Of a stretch of DNA of 64,000 bases, positions 8,761 to 17,688 are shown piece after piece. Under the pieces are notes generated by a model that made no database searches, was not told the origin of the DNA, and saw only the letters and a list, made by a program, of their open reading frames with translations. Within the stretch, counting starts at the first letter, position 1. Every line of letters begins with the position of its first letter. Source of the stretch: Pseudomonas petrae (GTDB taxonomy: Bacteria > Pseudomonadota > Gammaproteobacteria > Pseudomonadales > Pseudomonadaceae); assembly GCF_021728295.1 (NCBI RefSeq), contig NZ_JAKJXE010000002.1, forward strand, positions 434,001-498,000, in the 5' to 3' direction. The position numbers were made by a program, and so were the translations under genes.

Positions 8761-9660
8761 CAATGTCGCCGCAGTCCCTCGTCGGTAGTCCGTCGGCGTC
8801 TGCTTCATCTCGAAGCGAAAGTGTCGGTTGAAATTCGACAGGTTGATGTAACCCACTTCAAAACAGACATCAGCAACGGACATCTGCGTTTGCAGCAACA
8901 ACCGGCAGGCTTTCTGGATGCGCAGCTTGCGCATCAGGTCGATAAAACCGTGGCCTGTGGCGCGCTTGAAGAACCGTGAAAATCCCGGCTCGCTCATGTG
9001 CAGTCGCTCGGCGATCACTGACAGCCTGATATCCCCCGTGAGCTCGCGTTGCAGGTAGTCGAATGCCCGGTGAACGCGTTCAGCGCTTTTGGCATCCAGG
9101 GCCGGCGCATAACACGAACTCGCCAGCGTGCGGGCTTCACGGGTAGGCGCTGTGCTCAGGGTATTGAGCAGTTGGAGAAACAGCAGCAAGCGCGGCAACC
9201 CCTGCGCCATGCCGATGCGTTCAAGCAGCTCCGCGGCCTGCACGGCGGTCCCGCCGGTAAATTCCAGCCCGCGACGGGCGCGGTCAAACAACCCCTGCAA
9301 TTCACCCAGCTCAGGCATCGTCTCGCGTAGCCCCAGCAACGTAGCGCCGTCAAATTGAAGCACAACGTCCCGGCCCTGCAGGTGCTCCCCCGGCGCCAGG
9401 TCGCCCATCCAGTCATGGGGTAAATCGGGGCCGATCAGCGCGACATGGCCGGGGCCGAAGGCGCCGATGTAATCGCCCGCGACCAGTTTGCCGCTGCCTT
9501 TGCGGATGAGATGAATCTCGTATTCGGGATGGTGGTTCCAGCGTGCGAGCGGATAGGGATAGTCGTGCTCGTACCAGCGAAAACTCTGCTGGGGCGCCGG
9601 CAGGATGATTTCCAGCTCGGCAGGCAACTGCTCGAATAAGGCTGTTCGGCTTTCAGGCAT
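8731..9660 (-). CDS. AraC-family transcriptional regulator of polyol genes (MtlR-like)
   Basis: A 309-residue regulator with an N-terminal cupin-like sensing half ('HHPEYEIHLIRKGSG', 'LIGPDLPHDW') and a C-terminal pair of helix-turn-helix motifs ('SVIAERLHMSEPGFSRFFKR', 'SVADVCFEVGYINLSNFNRH'). It is divergent from a sugar/polyol binding-protein gene and resembles MtlR, the mannitol activator of P. fluorescens. The start at 9660 gives 'MPESRTALFEQLP' after a GGGGC ribosome site. The last residues are read from the decayed aceE fragment. Divergent control of the next two genes is inferred from position. Confidence 0.85.
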   Translation of the reverse strand: MPESRTALFEQLPAELEIILPAPQQSFRWYEHDYPYPLARWNHHPEYEIHLIRKGSGKLVAGDYIGAFGPGHVALIGPDLPHDWMGDLAPGEHLQGRDVVLQFDGATLLGLRETMPELGELQGLFDRARRGLEFTGGTAVQAAELLERIGMAQGLPRLLLFLQLLNTLSTAPTREARTLASSCYAPALDAKSAERVHRAFDYLQRELTGDIRLSVIAERLHMSEPGFSRFFKRATGHGFIDLMRKLRIQKACRLLLQTQMSVADVCFEVGYINLSNFNRHFRFEMKQTPTDYRRGTAATLFNLNTSKVS

Positions 9661-9955
9661 GGTCTGCCCCTTTTTTGTCGTTATTGGCACACGCGTCTAC
9701 GCACCATACGCGCGTTGCATCCCCCTGCTCCACCTCGCCTGTCACTGCGCGCTGATACTTTTTTAGCCAGGCTCAAGGCTGGTCTATTCGGTTAAAAAAG
9801 CATCGACGCCACATCCTCAGCGCGTTTGTTGCAGGGCGTGCAAGGTGCTGTAATCGACATGCCACTGCTCCGAAGTGACACGTCGGATGCCCCGGCAGTG
9901 GCTGAAAACAACAACAATAACGATTCCGCGCCACTGGCGTGGAGTGGAGATCACC
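9661..9955. promoter_or_regulatory. Divergent promoter region of regulator and polyol-binding protein genes
   Basis: 295 bp separate the AraC-type regulator from the binding-protein gene. AraC-family activators of this sort usually bind here. No palindrome or gene stands out; only the GGAG ribosome site at 9946-9949 ahead of the plus-strand gene is clear. Confidence 0.35.
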
Positions 9956-11269
9956 ATGAAGATCACGCATCACGCGCTGCTGCTGTCTGCCGGTCTGTCT
10001 CTGGCTGGCGTCAGTCATGCTGCCGAGACGATCACCATCGCCACCGTCAATAACAACGACATGATCCGCATGCAGCGGCTCTCCAAGGTATTCGAAGAAC
10101 AGCACCCCGACATCAAGCTTAATTGGGTGGTGCTCGAAGAAAACGTCCTGCGCCAACGGCTGACGACCGACATCGCCACCCAGGGCGGTCAGTTCGATGT
10201 GTTGACCATCGGCACCTACGAGACGCCGTTGTGGGGCGCAAAAAACTGGCTGGAGCCGATGAAGGACCTGCCGGCCAGCTACGACCTTGACGACATCATC
10301 CCTTCTGTGCGCCAGGGTCTGTCGGTCAACGGCACCCTGTATGCGTTGCCGTTCTACGGCGAGAGCACGGTGACCTACTACCGGACCGACCTGTTCAAAC
10401 AAGCCGGGCTGAGCATGCCCGAGCACCCGACCTGGACCCAGCTCGGCGAGTTTGCCGCCAAACTGCATCACCCGGACCAGGGTCAGTACGGCATGTGCCT
10501 GAGGGGCAAGGCCGGCTGGGGTGAGAACATGGCCCTGCTGACCACGATGGCGAACGCCTTTGGCGCCCGGTGGTTCGACGAACAATGGCAACCCGAGCTG
10601 ACCAGCCCCGAGTGGACCGCCGCTGCCAACTTCTACGTCAACACGCTGAAAAACTACGGTCCGCCCGGCGTCTCCAGTAACGGCTTCAATGAAACCCTCG
10701 CGCTGTTCAACAGTGGCAAATGCGCGATCTGGGTTGATGCCAGCGTGGCAGGCTCGTTCACCACCGACAAAGAACAAAGCCGGGTCGTGGACAGCGTGGG
10801 GTTTGCACCTGCGCCCGTTGAAGTGACCGACAAGGGATCCTCCTGGTTGTACGCCTGGTCGCTGGCAATCCCGGCGACCTCCAAACACAAAGACGCCGCC
10901 AGGGCCTTCACCACTTGGGCCACGTCCAAGGAATATATCCAGCTGGTCGCGCAGAAGGATGGCATCACCAACGTACCGCCAGGCACCCGCACCTCCACCT
11001 ACAACGACGCCTATCTCAAGGCTGCGCCGTTCGCCAGGGTGACACTGGAAATGATGAAACACGCTGACCCGGCGCACCCGTCGGCCAAGCCTGTGCCTTA
11101 TGTCGGCATCCAGTATGTGACGATCCCGGAATTCCAGGCCATCGGCACGTCGGTGGGCAAACTCCTCTCGGCGGCGCTCACCGGTCAGACCTCCGTCGAG
11201 CAGGCCCTGACTGCCGCGCAGTCGACGACGGTGCGGGAAATGAAACGCGCCGGTTACCCGAAGAAATAA
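9956..11269 (+). CDS. Periplasmic sugar/polyol-binding protein of an ABC transporter (MtlE-like)
   Basis: 437 residues with a clear signal peptide (MKITHHALLLSAGLSLAGVSHA, cleavage near 22). The mature protein belongs to the family 1 solute-binding proteins ('RMQRLSKVFEEQHPDIKLNW', 'YALPFYGESTVTYYRTDLF', 'SSWLYAWSLAIPATSKHKD'). It matches mannitol/sorbitol-binding MtlE proteins and would deliver polyols to a membrane complex. The usual partners MtlF, MtlG and MtlK do not follow, so any transport would need subunits encoded elsewhere. The start at 9956 fits both the signal peptide and the ribosome site; in-frame codons further upstream do not. Confidence 0.88.
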   Translation: MKITHHALLLSAGLSLAGVSHAAETITIATVNNNDMIRMQRLSKVFEEQHPDIKLNWVVLEENVLRQRLTTDIATQGGQFDVLTIGTYETPLWGAKNWLEPMKDLPASYDLDDIIPSVRQGLSVNGTLYALPFYGESTVTYYRTDLFKQAGLSMPEHPTWTQLGEFAAKLHHPDQGQYGMCLRGKAGWGENMALLTTMANAFGARWFDEQWQPELTSPEWTAAANFYVNTLKNYGPPGVSSNGFNETLALFNSGKCAIWVDASVAGSFTTDKEQSRVVDSVGFAPAPVEVTDKGSSWLYAWSLAIPATSKHKDAARAFTTWATSKEYIQLVAQKDGITNVPPGTRTSTYNDAYLKAAPFARVTLEMMKHADPAHPSAKPVPYVGIQYVTIPEFQAIGTSVGKLLSAALTGQTSVEQALTAAQSTTVREMKRAGYPKK

Positions 11270-11323
11270 AGGCCTGCCGGCGGGCATCTGCCGCCTCTCT
11301 CTGCATGACGGATGACGATTTCA

Positions 11324-12097
11324 ATGAAACGACTCGAAGGTAAAAGCGCACTGATCACTGGCTCAGCCCGGGGTATCGGGCGGGCCTACGCCGAAGCCTA
11401 CATTCGCGAAGGCGCGACGGTGGCAATCGCCGACATCAATCTGGAGCGCGCCACACAGACGGCCACCGAGCTGGGCGCCAGTGCCTACGCGGTGAGGATG
11501 GATGTCACCGATCAATCGTCCATCGACGCTGCCATTGCGGCCGTCGTGGCCGCCACCGGCAAGCTGGATATCCTGATCAACAACGCCGCATTGTTCGATC
11601 TGGCGCCCATCACGGACATCACCCGCGAGAGTTACGAGCGGCTGTTCTCGATCAATGTGGCCGGCACGTTGTTCACCCTTCAGGCGGCGGCGAAGCAGAT
11701 GATCGCCCAGGGTCATGGCGGCAAGATCATCAACATGGCGAGTCAGGCCGGCCGGCGCGGCGAGGCACTGGTGGGCGTCTACTGCGCGACCAAGGCTGCC
11801 GTGATCAGCCTGACCCAATCCGCCGGATTGAACCTGATCAAGCACAGGATCAACGTCAATGCGATCGCCCCGGGGGTCGTCGACGGCGAGCACTGGGACG
11901 GCGTGGATGCGCTGTTCGCCAAACACGAGAACCGGCCGTTGGGCGAGAAGAAAAAGCTCGTCGGCGCGCAAGTGCCCTACGGCCGAATGGGCACCGCCGA
12001 AGACCTGACCGGCATGGCAGTTTTCCTCGCGTCGGCCGAGAGCGACTATGTCGTCGCCCAGACCTACAATGTCGACGGCGGCAACTGGATGAGTTGA
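11324..12097 (+). CDS. Sorbitol/polyol dehydrogenase, short-chain dehydrogenase family (SmoS-like)
   Basis: A 257-residue SDR with the NAD-binding 'TGSARGIGRAYAEAY' motif at about 10-24, 'NNAALF' near 87, and the catalytic 'YCATKAA' Tyr-Lys pair. It strongly resembles the SmoS/L-iditol 2-dehydrogenase group, which oxidises D-sorbitol to D-fructose with NAD+ ('GRMGTAEDLTGMAVFLAS', 'YNVDGGNWMS'). It follows the binding-protein gene by 54 bp, so co-transcription is likely. An ATG at 11312 would add MTIS; 11324 is preferred because family members begin 'M-RL-GK-ALITG'. Confidence 0.88.
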   Translation: MKRLEGKSALITGSARGIGRAYAEAYIREGATVAIADINLERATQTATELGASAYAVRMDVTDQSSIDAAIAAVVAATGKLDILINNAALFDLAPITDITRESYERLFSINVAGTLFTLQAAAKQMIAQGHGGKIINMASQAGRRGEALVGVYCATKAAVISLTQSAGLNLIKHRINVNAIAPGVVDGEHWDGVDALFAKHENRPLGEKKKLVGAQVPYGRMGTAEDLTGMAVFLASAESDYVVAQTYNVDGGNWMS

Positions 12098-12180
12098 GGC
12101 CCAGGAGTGATCTGCGGGACATCGGGGGGTTGTTTTGCATCGGGCCTTGCGCGACCCAGTGGAATTGGAGGTGCCGAAAC

Positions 12181-12213
12181 GGGCCTCTTCCTGGCTGAAG
12201 CCGATCCCACTGA
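12181..12213. repeat. Single REP palindrome
   Basis: One copy of the REP family found throughout the window (consensus GGCCTCTTCCCGGC then TRAAGCCGGTCCCAC), here slightly diverged (CTGGCTGAAGCCGATCCC). It lies between the SDR and the YkgJ-type gene, which argues against the longer N-terminus of the next ORF. Confidence 0.7.
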
Positions 12214-12269
12214 CTGATCGCGTACATCCAGTTATGATTCACCGATCAACGAACAGGGATGCAGGTTAC

Positions 12270-13052
12270 ATGGACATCAAAGAATCAGAAGCACCCTCCA
12301 CAGCCATTGGCCTCGCGGTAGACCCCGACGTCCGTTTCGAGTGCGTCGGGTGTGGCGAGTGCTGCCGTGGCCGCTTCGTGCCCTTGACCCTCGCCGAAGC
12401 AGTAACCTGGCTCAGACGCGGCCATTCGGTGGGGGTATTGCTGGAGGCATTCGACGATTCACTCTGGCCGCTCGCATCGCCCGAGTACGCCTACAACGCC
12501 GGGCGGTCGGCGCCGGTCACCGGCGGTTCAGGCACGTTGCGGGTGACGGTGATTCTGGCGGCCAACGCGATCCCTGAATGCCCGAACCTTCAAAAAGACG
12601 GGCTCTGTTCGGTGTATCTGGAGCGGCCGCTGGTGTGCCGGATCTACCCGATGGAGATCAGTCCTTTCATTGCGTTGCAACCCGGCGCCAAGGACTGCCC
12701 GCCGGAAAGCTGGCAGCAGGGCAGCCTGCTGGCGTCGGATCAAGGGCTGGCGATGCTGGTCCAGCAATCGCGCCAGACCGACCGCGATGATGCCCGGCGC
12801 AAAGTGGCGGTGTGCGAAAGCCTGGGCCTGACCATTGCCGGCTGGAAAGGCAACGGTCTGGTGATTCACCAGCCCTCGGTCGAAACGCTGCTTGCGGCGT
12901 GCGAAAGGTCCGAGGTCAATGCCAGCCTCGCTGCTCAACCCTGGCAGATCAAGGCAGAAGACCCGGCATTAAGGGAGTATCTGCACGCTCAGTCCGTGCC
13001 CCTGGCGGACTCGCCCACCCACGATTACATCTTCCACCCAATACCCCGCTGA
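12270..13052 (+). CDS. YkgJ-type cysteine-cluster protein (putative metal or Fe-S binding)
   Basis: 260 residues. The N-terminal half has the YkgJ/CxxCxxCC arrangement: 'CVGCGECCRGRF' near residue 25, then 'CPNLQKDGLCSVYLERPLVC' near 103-122 and 'RIYPMEISPF'. The family is thought to bind zinc or an iron-sulfur cluster; its reaction is unsettled. A cysteine follows in 'GAKDCPPESW'. The C-terminal 130 residues are helical and unassigned. The start at 12270 is chosen because the longer reading runs back through a REP palindrome. Confidence 0.75.
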   Translation: MDIKESEAPSTAIGLAVDPDVRFECVGCGECCRGRFVPLTLAEAVTWLRRGHSVGVLLEAFDDSLWPLASPEYAYNAGRSAPVTGGSGTLRVTVILAANAIPECPNLQKDGLCSVYLERPLVCRIYPMEISPFIALQPGAKDCPPESWQQGSLLASDQGLAMLVQQSRQTDRDDARRKVAVCESLGLTIAGWKGNGLVIHQPSVETLLAACERSEVNASLAAQPWQIKAEDPALREYLHAQSVPLADSPTHDYIFHPIPR

Positions 13053-13101
13053 CCGGCTCCGTGCTGAACCGCTTGTGGCTTGTGGCTTGCCGCTTGCCGC
13101 T

Positions 13102-14058
13102 TCAGCCTATCACCCGCGCATACACCGACCGGTCCACATTCCCGCCGGACAGAATCACCCCGACCTTTTTCCCTGCCATGGCCTTGCGCTCCTGAATGAG
13201 CGCCGCCAGTGCAGCGGCCCCTGCACCCTCCGCGAGGTTGTGGGTGTCGGTGTAGTAGACGCGCATGGCTTCGGCGATTTCTTCCTCGCTGACCGCGACG
13301 ATGCGTTCCGCCCCTGCTTGGTAGATAGCGAAAGCCGCAGGAATGGGTCTGCGCACGGCGAGGCCGTCGGCAAAGGTGTTCGCCGACGGGGTTTGCAAGA
13401 TGGTGCCTTCCTCGAACGACCACTTGGCGGCCGCCGCCTCGGTGGAGACCACGCCAACCACCCGGGTCTGCAGGCCCAGCGCGTCGCGGGCGGCAATGAC
13501 GCCGCAAATGCCGGACCCACAGCCGATGGGTACGTAGACCGTGTCCAGATCCGGAGCGGCCATGAACAACTCCAGCGCATACGTGGCCACGCCCTTGAGC
13601 AACTCGATGTGGAATGGCGGGACCAGGTAGTGCCCATGCAGGTCCGCCAGCCGCGCGGCCTCTTCCCGGGCTTCGTCGAAATCCCGACCACATTCGATCA
13701 CGGTGCCGCCGAGGGCCCGCATGGCGTTGTTCTTTTCTGGCGAGTTGCCTTCCGGCACCACGATCGACGCACTCATGCCCAGTGCAGTAGCGGCCAGCGC
13801 CAGGCTTTGACCGTGATTGCCCCGCGTCGCCGTGACGATGCCTCTGACGGTCGGATAGGTGCACTTGAGCCAGTGCATGAACGTAATCCCGCCGCGCACC
13901 TTGAACGCACCGGTGGGCGTGTGGTTTTCATGCTTGACCCACACCGTGCTGTTTAGTCGCTCAGCCAGTAACGGCCACGGGTACTGAGCGGTCGGCGGCA
14001 TGACCTCGTACACCTGGCGAGCGGCCTGTTCAATATCGTCGCGTGTCAGCCCATGCAT
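13102..14058 (-). CDS. Threonine/serine dehydratase-like PLP enzyme
   Basis: 318 residues of fold-type II PLP enzyme. The cofactor lysine is in 'TGAFKVRGG' near residue 52, 'ATRGNHGQSLALAA' near 82 is the substrate-contacting Asn-His-Gly loop, and 'PIGCGSGICGV' near 170 is the glycine-rich phosphate cup. Family members deaminate threonine or serine to 2-oxo acids; some relatives are racemases or act on hydroxyaspartate. No regulatory ACT domain follows, so this is the short catabolic type. The start at 14058 has GAGGAGA upstream. An AraC-family gene is divergent 97 bp away and may control it. Confidence 0.88.
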   Translation of the reverse strand: MHGLTRDDIEQAARQVYEVMPPTAQYPWPLLAERLNSTVWVKHENHTPTGAFKVRGGITFMHWLKCTYPTVRGIVTATRGNHGQSLALAATALGMSASIVVPEGNSPEKNNAMRALGGTVIECGRDFDEAREEAARLADLHGHYLVPPFHIELLKGVATYALELFMAAPDLDTVYVPIGCGSGICGVIAARDALGLQTRVVGVVSTEAAAAKWSFEEGTILQTPSANTFADGLAVRRPIPAAFAIYQAGAERIVAVSEEEIAEAMRVYYTDTHNLAEGAGAAALAALIQERKAMAGKKVGVILSGGNVDRSVYARVIG

Positions 14059-14155
14059 AGGGTGTCTCCTCGGAAATTCGGCCCAGTCTAGGCAGAAGCT
14101 CGCCGCGCCGGCTTTCATAAAACTGACCTGACTTTTGCCCAATCACTTCATTACT

Positions 14156-14974
14156 ATGAAGGCCATGAGCCCGACAAAACGCCCGCCTCACCCGCCCCCG
14201 TCTGAACCGGTTCGCCGTGTCGAGGCTGGCCCGTGGATGATTGAATTGCTCCCCGCCGCCAGTTACGCCACGCGCTATGTGGCGACCCAGGCGGCGATCG
14301 GCTTTGCCTTCGAAGGCCAGCGTGGCCTGCACGCCATCGGCAGCGACCGCGTGCAGCCCTTCGACGCGGTGCCCAACGGCCTGGCCTTCGTGCCTGCCGG
14401 TTGCGACGTGTTATCGGAGTCGCCCACGGGCGGTGAATACCTCCGGCTATTGCGCACGGACGGGCTTGCTCTGTCAGGGGATCACGCCTTCAACAACCGG
14501 ATTGATGCCCAGGCGATCGCCGTCGCGATGACGATACGCGCAGCATTGTTGCAAAGCTCGGCGGCGGATGATTGGGAGGGCTGGGCGCTGGCCCTGGCTG
14601 AACGGACCGCCAACAAGAGCGCTTTCGACGCGCCGCTGCAAGGCTCGATCAACGGCAGCCGGATGCGCAGACTCGATGAGTTCATCGACGCCGGCATCGA
14701 CGGCCCGCTGGGGGTGCAGGCGATGGCGCAGATGCTGGGGTTGTCCGAGGGTTATTTCATTCGGGCGTTCAAGAACACTACCGGCAAAAGCCCGCACAGC
14801 TACCTGATCGACCGACGCCTGGCCAAAGCCCGAACCCTGATGCGCGATTCAAACGCGAGGCTGGCAGAGATCGCCCATGGCTGTGGCTTCAGCTCCCAGG
14901 CGCATATGGCGACTGCCTTTCGCCAGCGCATGGGCATCAGCCCGGCGAAGCTGCGCAGCCAGTTGTCGCCGTAA
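14156..14974 (+). CDS. AraC-family transcriptional regulator
   Basis: 272 residues. The N-terminal two thirds look like a weakly conserved ligand domain. The C-terminal 100 residues are the AraC DNA-binding domain ('GVQAMAQMLGLSEGYFIRAF' and 'LAEIAHGCGFSSQAHMATAF', two helix-turn-helix units). It is divergent from the dehydratase gene across a 97-bp gap, which suggests control of that gene. A TTG at 14135 and an ATG at 14165 are alternative starts; none has a strong ribosome site, so the N-terminus is uncertain. Confidence 0.87.
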   Translation: MKAMSPTKRPPHPPPSEPVRRVEAGPWMIELLPAASYATRYVATQAAIGFAFEGQRGLHAIGSDRVQPFDAVPNGLAFVPAGCDVLSESPTGGEYLRLLRTDGLALSGDHAFNNRIDAQAIAVAMTIRAALLQSSAADDWEGWALALAERTANKSAFDAPLQGSINGSRMRRLDEFIDAGIDGPLGVQAMAQMLGLSEGYFIRAFKNTTGKSPHSYLIDRRLAKARTLMRDSNARLAEIAHGCGFSSQAHMATAFRQRMGISPAKLRSQLSP

Positions 14975-14986
14975 CTGACCACGCGT

Positions 14987-15613
14987 TCACCCTCCATGCC
15001 GCTGCAGCACCGCGTTGATGACGGGATGACCATCAATGACCCCGAGGGATGCGTAAAACTCGGGTCGCGACCTTCCCAGATGCTCCCGAGCCCCACTCCA
15101 CTGGCTGACCACGCAGGCGAGTATTTCGACGGCGCCGGGCGCATGGGGATGCCAGGCGACCGAGTTGTAAAACACATCGCTGAACACCTCCCACTGACTG
15201 TGGAGTTTGCTCCGGGCGCCTGCGACCAAGCGGTTTAATTGATCAGGATCGGCGTCGGGCAGCCACCGTTCCGGGTAGTCGATCAGGCCGATGGACGCGT
15301 AGCAGTTGCTGGTGAGGTACGCCAGGGCCCGGAGCTGCTGGGCCCGTTCAAGGGCGTCTTGAGACAAGAGGCCGGACAGCGGAAAGGCTAGGCCCAGGTG
15401 CGTGAGGATGGCCGCGCTCTCCGTCATCACTCCGCCGCCGGGGATCACCAGCGTCGGCACTTGCAGCAATGGGTTCAAGCGTTTCAGCTCGTCCTGCCCC
15501 GCGCCGGCGTCCCACGAACTGGCGGCCACCAGGCGGTATTCGGCGCCGCACAGCGTGAGCGCCATCTCGGTGGCGGCCGAGCCGGATCCGTCGGCCCCAA
15601 ATAATGTGAACAT
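14987..15613 (-). CDS. Glutathione S-transferase family protein
   Basis: 208 residues beginning MFTLFGADGSGSAATEMALT with a thioredoxin-like N-terminal domain ('LNPLLQVPTLVIPGGGVMTE' then 'SAAILTHLG', the cis-Pro and Ser-Ala glutathione-binding segment) and an all-helical C-terminal domain. It probably conjugates or transfers glutathione; the substrate is unknown. The start at 15613 has GGGAG six bases upstream. It sits tail to tail with the AraC gene, and a 71-residue gene lies immediately upstream on the same strand. Confidence 0.85.
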   Translation of the reverse strand: MFTLFGADGSGSAATEMALTLCGAEYRLVAASSWDAGAGQDELKRLNPLLQVPTLVIPGGGVMTESAAILTHLGLAFPLSGLLSQDALERAQQLRALAYLTSNCYASIGLIDYPERWLPDADPDQLNRLVAGARSKLHSQWEVFSDVFYNSVAWHPHAPGAVEILACVVSQWSGAREHLGRSRPEFYASLGVIDGHPVINAVLQRHGG

Positions 15614-15630
15614 GCGTTCTCCCGCTCTCG

Positions 15631-15846
15631 TCAGGCTGTATTGCCGTGGCGCCGCTGCCATTCATCCGCAACATCGCCCAGCGTCTTGGCGCTGTCGTTG
15701 CGTATCCAGGCCATGAAGTCGCGGTCGAATTTGAAGGCCGGCCCGCACTGCTCGGTCATGAACCGGCGCACGTTCTGGGTGTTGCGGTAATCCTGGGTGA
15801 CAGGGGTGTCTCGGGAAAGCGATTCGCTGTGCCAGTCAAATGCCAT
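15631..15846 (-). CDS. Small conserved protein of unknown function (DUF6434-like)
   Basis: 71 residues, start MAFDWHSESLSRDTPVTQDY, with the segments 'NTQNVRRFMTEQCG' and 'FKFDRDFMAWI' followed by 'TLGDVADEW'. This pattern is familiar from a small domain I recall as DUF6434, sometimes found beside SAP domains; the family number is from memory. It has no membrane segment or signal and may share a transcript with the GST gene 17 bp downstream. Function unknown. Confidence 0.7.
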   Translation of the reverse strand: MAFDWHSESLSRDTPVTQDYRNTQNVRRFMTEQCGPAFKFDRDFMAWIRNDSAKTLGDVADEWQRRHGNTA

Positions 15847-16021
15847 GGGGGCTCAGTCCAAGTTAAGGGGTGGCGCACAGTTTAGTCGGCAAACGCGCCG
15901 CGGTACGACCGAACGTCAAGGCGCCTCGCCGGTCGCGGGATCCATTCCACATTCATGTCAACTATCCCTCCCTCCCGCAGTCACACAGTCATTCCCGCCC
16001 ATTGACTGATGATGTTTCCGC

Positions 16022-17371
16022 ATGAGTTTCATTCTTTGCATGACCGTCTTCGGTGTCCTGCTGATGCTGCTGGCACTGACTTCTTCTTACCTGCGATGGC
16101 TGCCGGTCACGACGTCGGCGGTGTGTCTGGCGTTTGGCGCCGCGATCGGGCCCTGGGGCCTGGACATCGCGCAGCTCGACGTTCGCGACGCGCGCCACTG
16201 GCTTGAACGCCTCACCGAAATCGCCGTGCTGTTCTCCCTGTTCAACACCGGCATCAAGCTGCGTCTGCCGCTGCACCGGGGCGCCTGGTATTCGGCGTAT
16301 TTGCTGGCCGGGCCGGTGATGCTGGCGACCATTGCCGGCGTCAGCCTGACCGCGCATTACCTGTTCGACCTGTCATGGCCGATCTCACTGTTGCTCGGCG
16401 CCATGCTCTCGCCCACCGACCCGGTGCTGGCCGGTCTGGTGCAGGTCAACAGCGCCCAGGACCTGGACCGGGTTCGCTTCGGCCTGTCCGGTGAGGCCGG
16501 GCTCAACGACGGCACCGCGTTCCCCTTCGTGATTTTCGCCCTGATGTTCATCACCCACGGTGCGTCGGATTTCGACTGGACCCAGGGCTGGCTGCTGAAG
16601 AACATCATCTGGGGCGTACCAGTCGGTCTGATGCTCGGTTACGGCCTGGGCCGTGGCGTCGGTCATCTGATGATCTACCTGCGCATCAAGAACGCCGACA
16701 GCACCCTGTCGCCCAACGACTTCCTCGCCCTGGCCCTGATCGCCATTGCCTACGTCACCGCCGAGGGCCTCGGTGCCTATGGCTTTCTGGCGGTGTTCGC
16801 GGCGGGCATCGGTCTGCGTCACGCCGAATCCAACGCCACTCAATCGGAGGTCCCGTCGGAACATGTAGCCATCCCGATGGTGGGGCATACCCACAGCGAT
16901 CCAGAGTCGGCCATCTTGGGCGATCGCGATGCGCTCTCCGACAGTCAGCTCGCCGCCGGCGTGATGATGGGCGACATGATGGTCTTCGGCAGCCTGGTGG
17001 AGCGCGCCATGGAGGTGCTGCTGATCACCCTCCTCGGCGCGGCACTCGCCAGCTACTGGGACTGGCGCGCCGTCGGCCTGGGCCTCGCGTTGTTCTGCGT
17101 GATCCGGCCGCTGAGCGTCTGGCTGCTGATCAGCGGCAAATTGCTGACCCGGCCGCAAAAAGCGCTGGTGGGCTGGTTCGGCATACGTGGCATCGGCACG
17201 CTGTATTACCTCTGCTACGCGCTGACCCACGGCCTGCCCACCGAAGCGGTAGACACCACCATCAGCCTGACGTTGTCGGTGGTGGCGCTGAGCATCCTGG
17301 TGCACGGCATCAGCATTCAGCCACTGCTGGAGCGGTATGAGCGCAGCATCGCCCGGGACGGCCAGGACTAG
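16022..17371 (+). CDS. Cation/proton antiporter (CPA1, NhaP-type)
   Basis: 449 residues with about 12 hydrophobic helices, an inner-membrane exchanger of Na+ or K+ for protons. Typical CPA1 motifs are present: 'LLGAMLSPTDPVLAG' (the TDP segment) near 120-134 and 'GEAGLNDGTAFPFVIFALMF' near 158, with the Asn-Asp pair of the ion site. A soluble loop (about 275-310, His-rich 'MVGHTHSD') precedes the last helices. It is a single gene, followed at once by a strong hairpin. The transported ion cannot be read from sequence. Confidence 0.9.
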   Translation: MSFILCMTVFGVLLMLLALTSSYLRWLPVTTSAVCLAFGAAIGPWGLDIAQLDVRDARHWLERLTEIAVLFSLFNTGIKLRLPLHRGAWYSAYLLAGPVMLATIAGVSLTAHYLFDLSWPISLLLGAMLSPTDPVLAGLVQVNSAQDLDRVRFGLSGEAGLNDGTAFPFVIFALMFITHGASDFDWTQGWLLKNIIWGVPVGLMLGYGLGRGVGHLMIYLRIKNADSTLSPNDFLALALIAIAYVTAEGLGAYGFLAVFAAGIGLRHAESNATQSEVPSEHVAIPMVGHTHSDPESAILGDRDALSDSQLAAGVMMGDMMVFGSLVERAMEVLLITLLGAALASYWDWRAVGLGLALFCVIRPLSVWLLISGKLLTRPQKALVGWFGIRGIGTLYYLCYALTHGLPTEAVDTTISLTLSVVALSILVHGISIQPLLERYERSIARDGQD

Positions 17372-17377
17372 CCATGG

Positions 17378-17411
17378 ACGGGGCCGCATTGATTTCCAGA
17401 GGCGGCCCCGT
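17378..17411 (+). terminator. Strong hairpin downstream of the antiporter gene
   Basis: Perfect 10-bp arms, ACGGGGCCGC and GCGGCCCCGT, begin seven bases after the antiporter stop codon, with a 14-base loop. No T-run follows, so it could be a terminator or a 3' mRNA stabiliser. The remaining 270 bp to the next gene show nothing else I can identify. Confidence 0.55.
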
Positions 17412-17688
17412 GACTGAAAAGCCCGTGATAGACAGCGTCGATGACCCTATCGGAACAAGCGATTGGACGCTCAAGACCCCGATCGGTAGCGTGCTCACTA
17501 ATTGATCAGGTCTTTTGAGCGCCCTCTGGCATGCGGTTTAACGTCGCAGCTTCGCGCCCATCAGAGATCGGCGCCCTGTCGGCTGACACCCCGCGCACCA
17601 AGACTGGATGCTTGACCCCCCTCCTTCATCTACGCGTCACGGCTCATAGCGTCGCGGCGCGGTCCATTGCTTGCGAGCCCGAGAGCCT

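Noticed and set aside
9773..11287. 504-codon open frame on the minus strand
   Set aside because: It is antisense to the binding-protein gene, which has a signal peptide, ribosome site and family match; the antisense frame has no recognisable protein and is a high-GC shadow.
12135..12269. N-terminal extension of the YkgJ-type gene
   Set aside because: It reads through a REP palindrome and lacks family similarity; the ATG at 12270 gives a normal-length protein.
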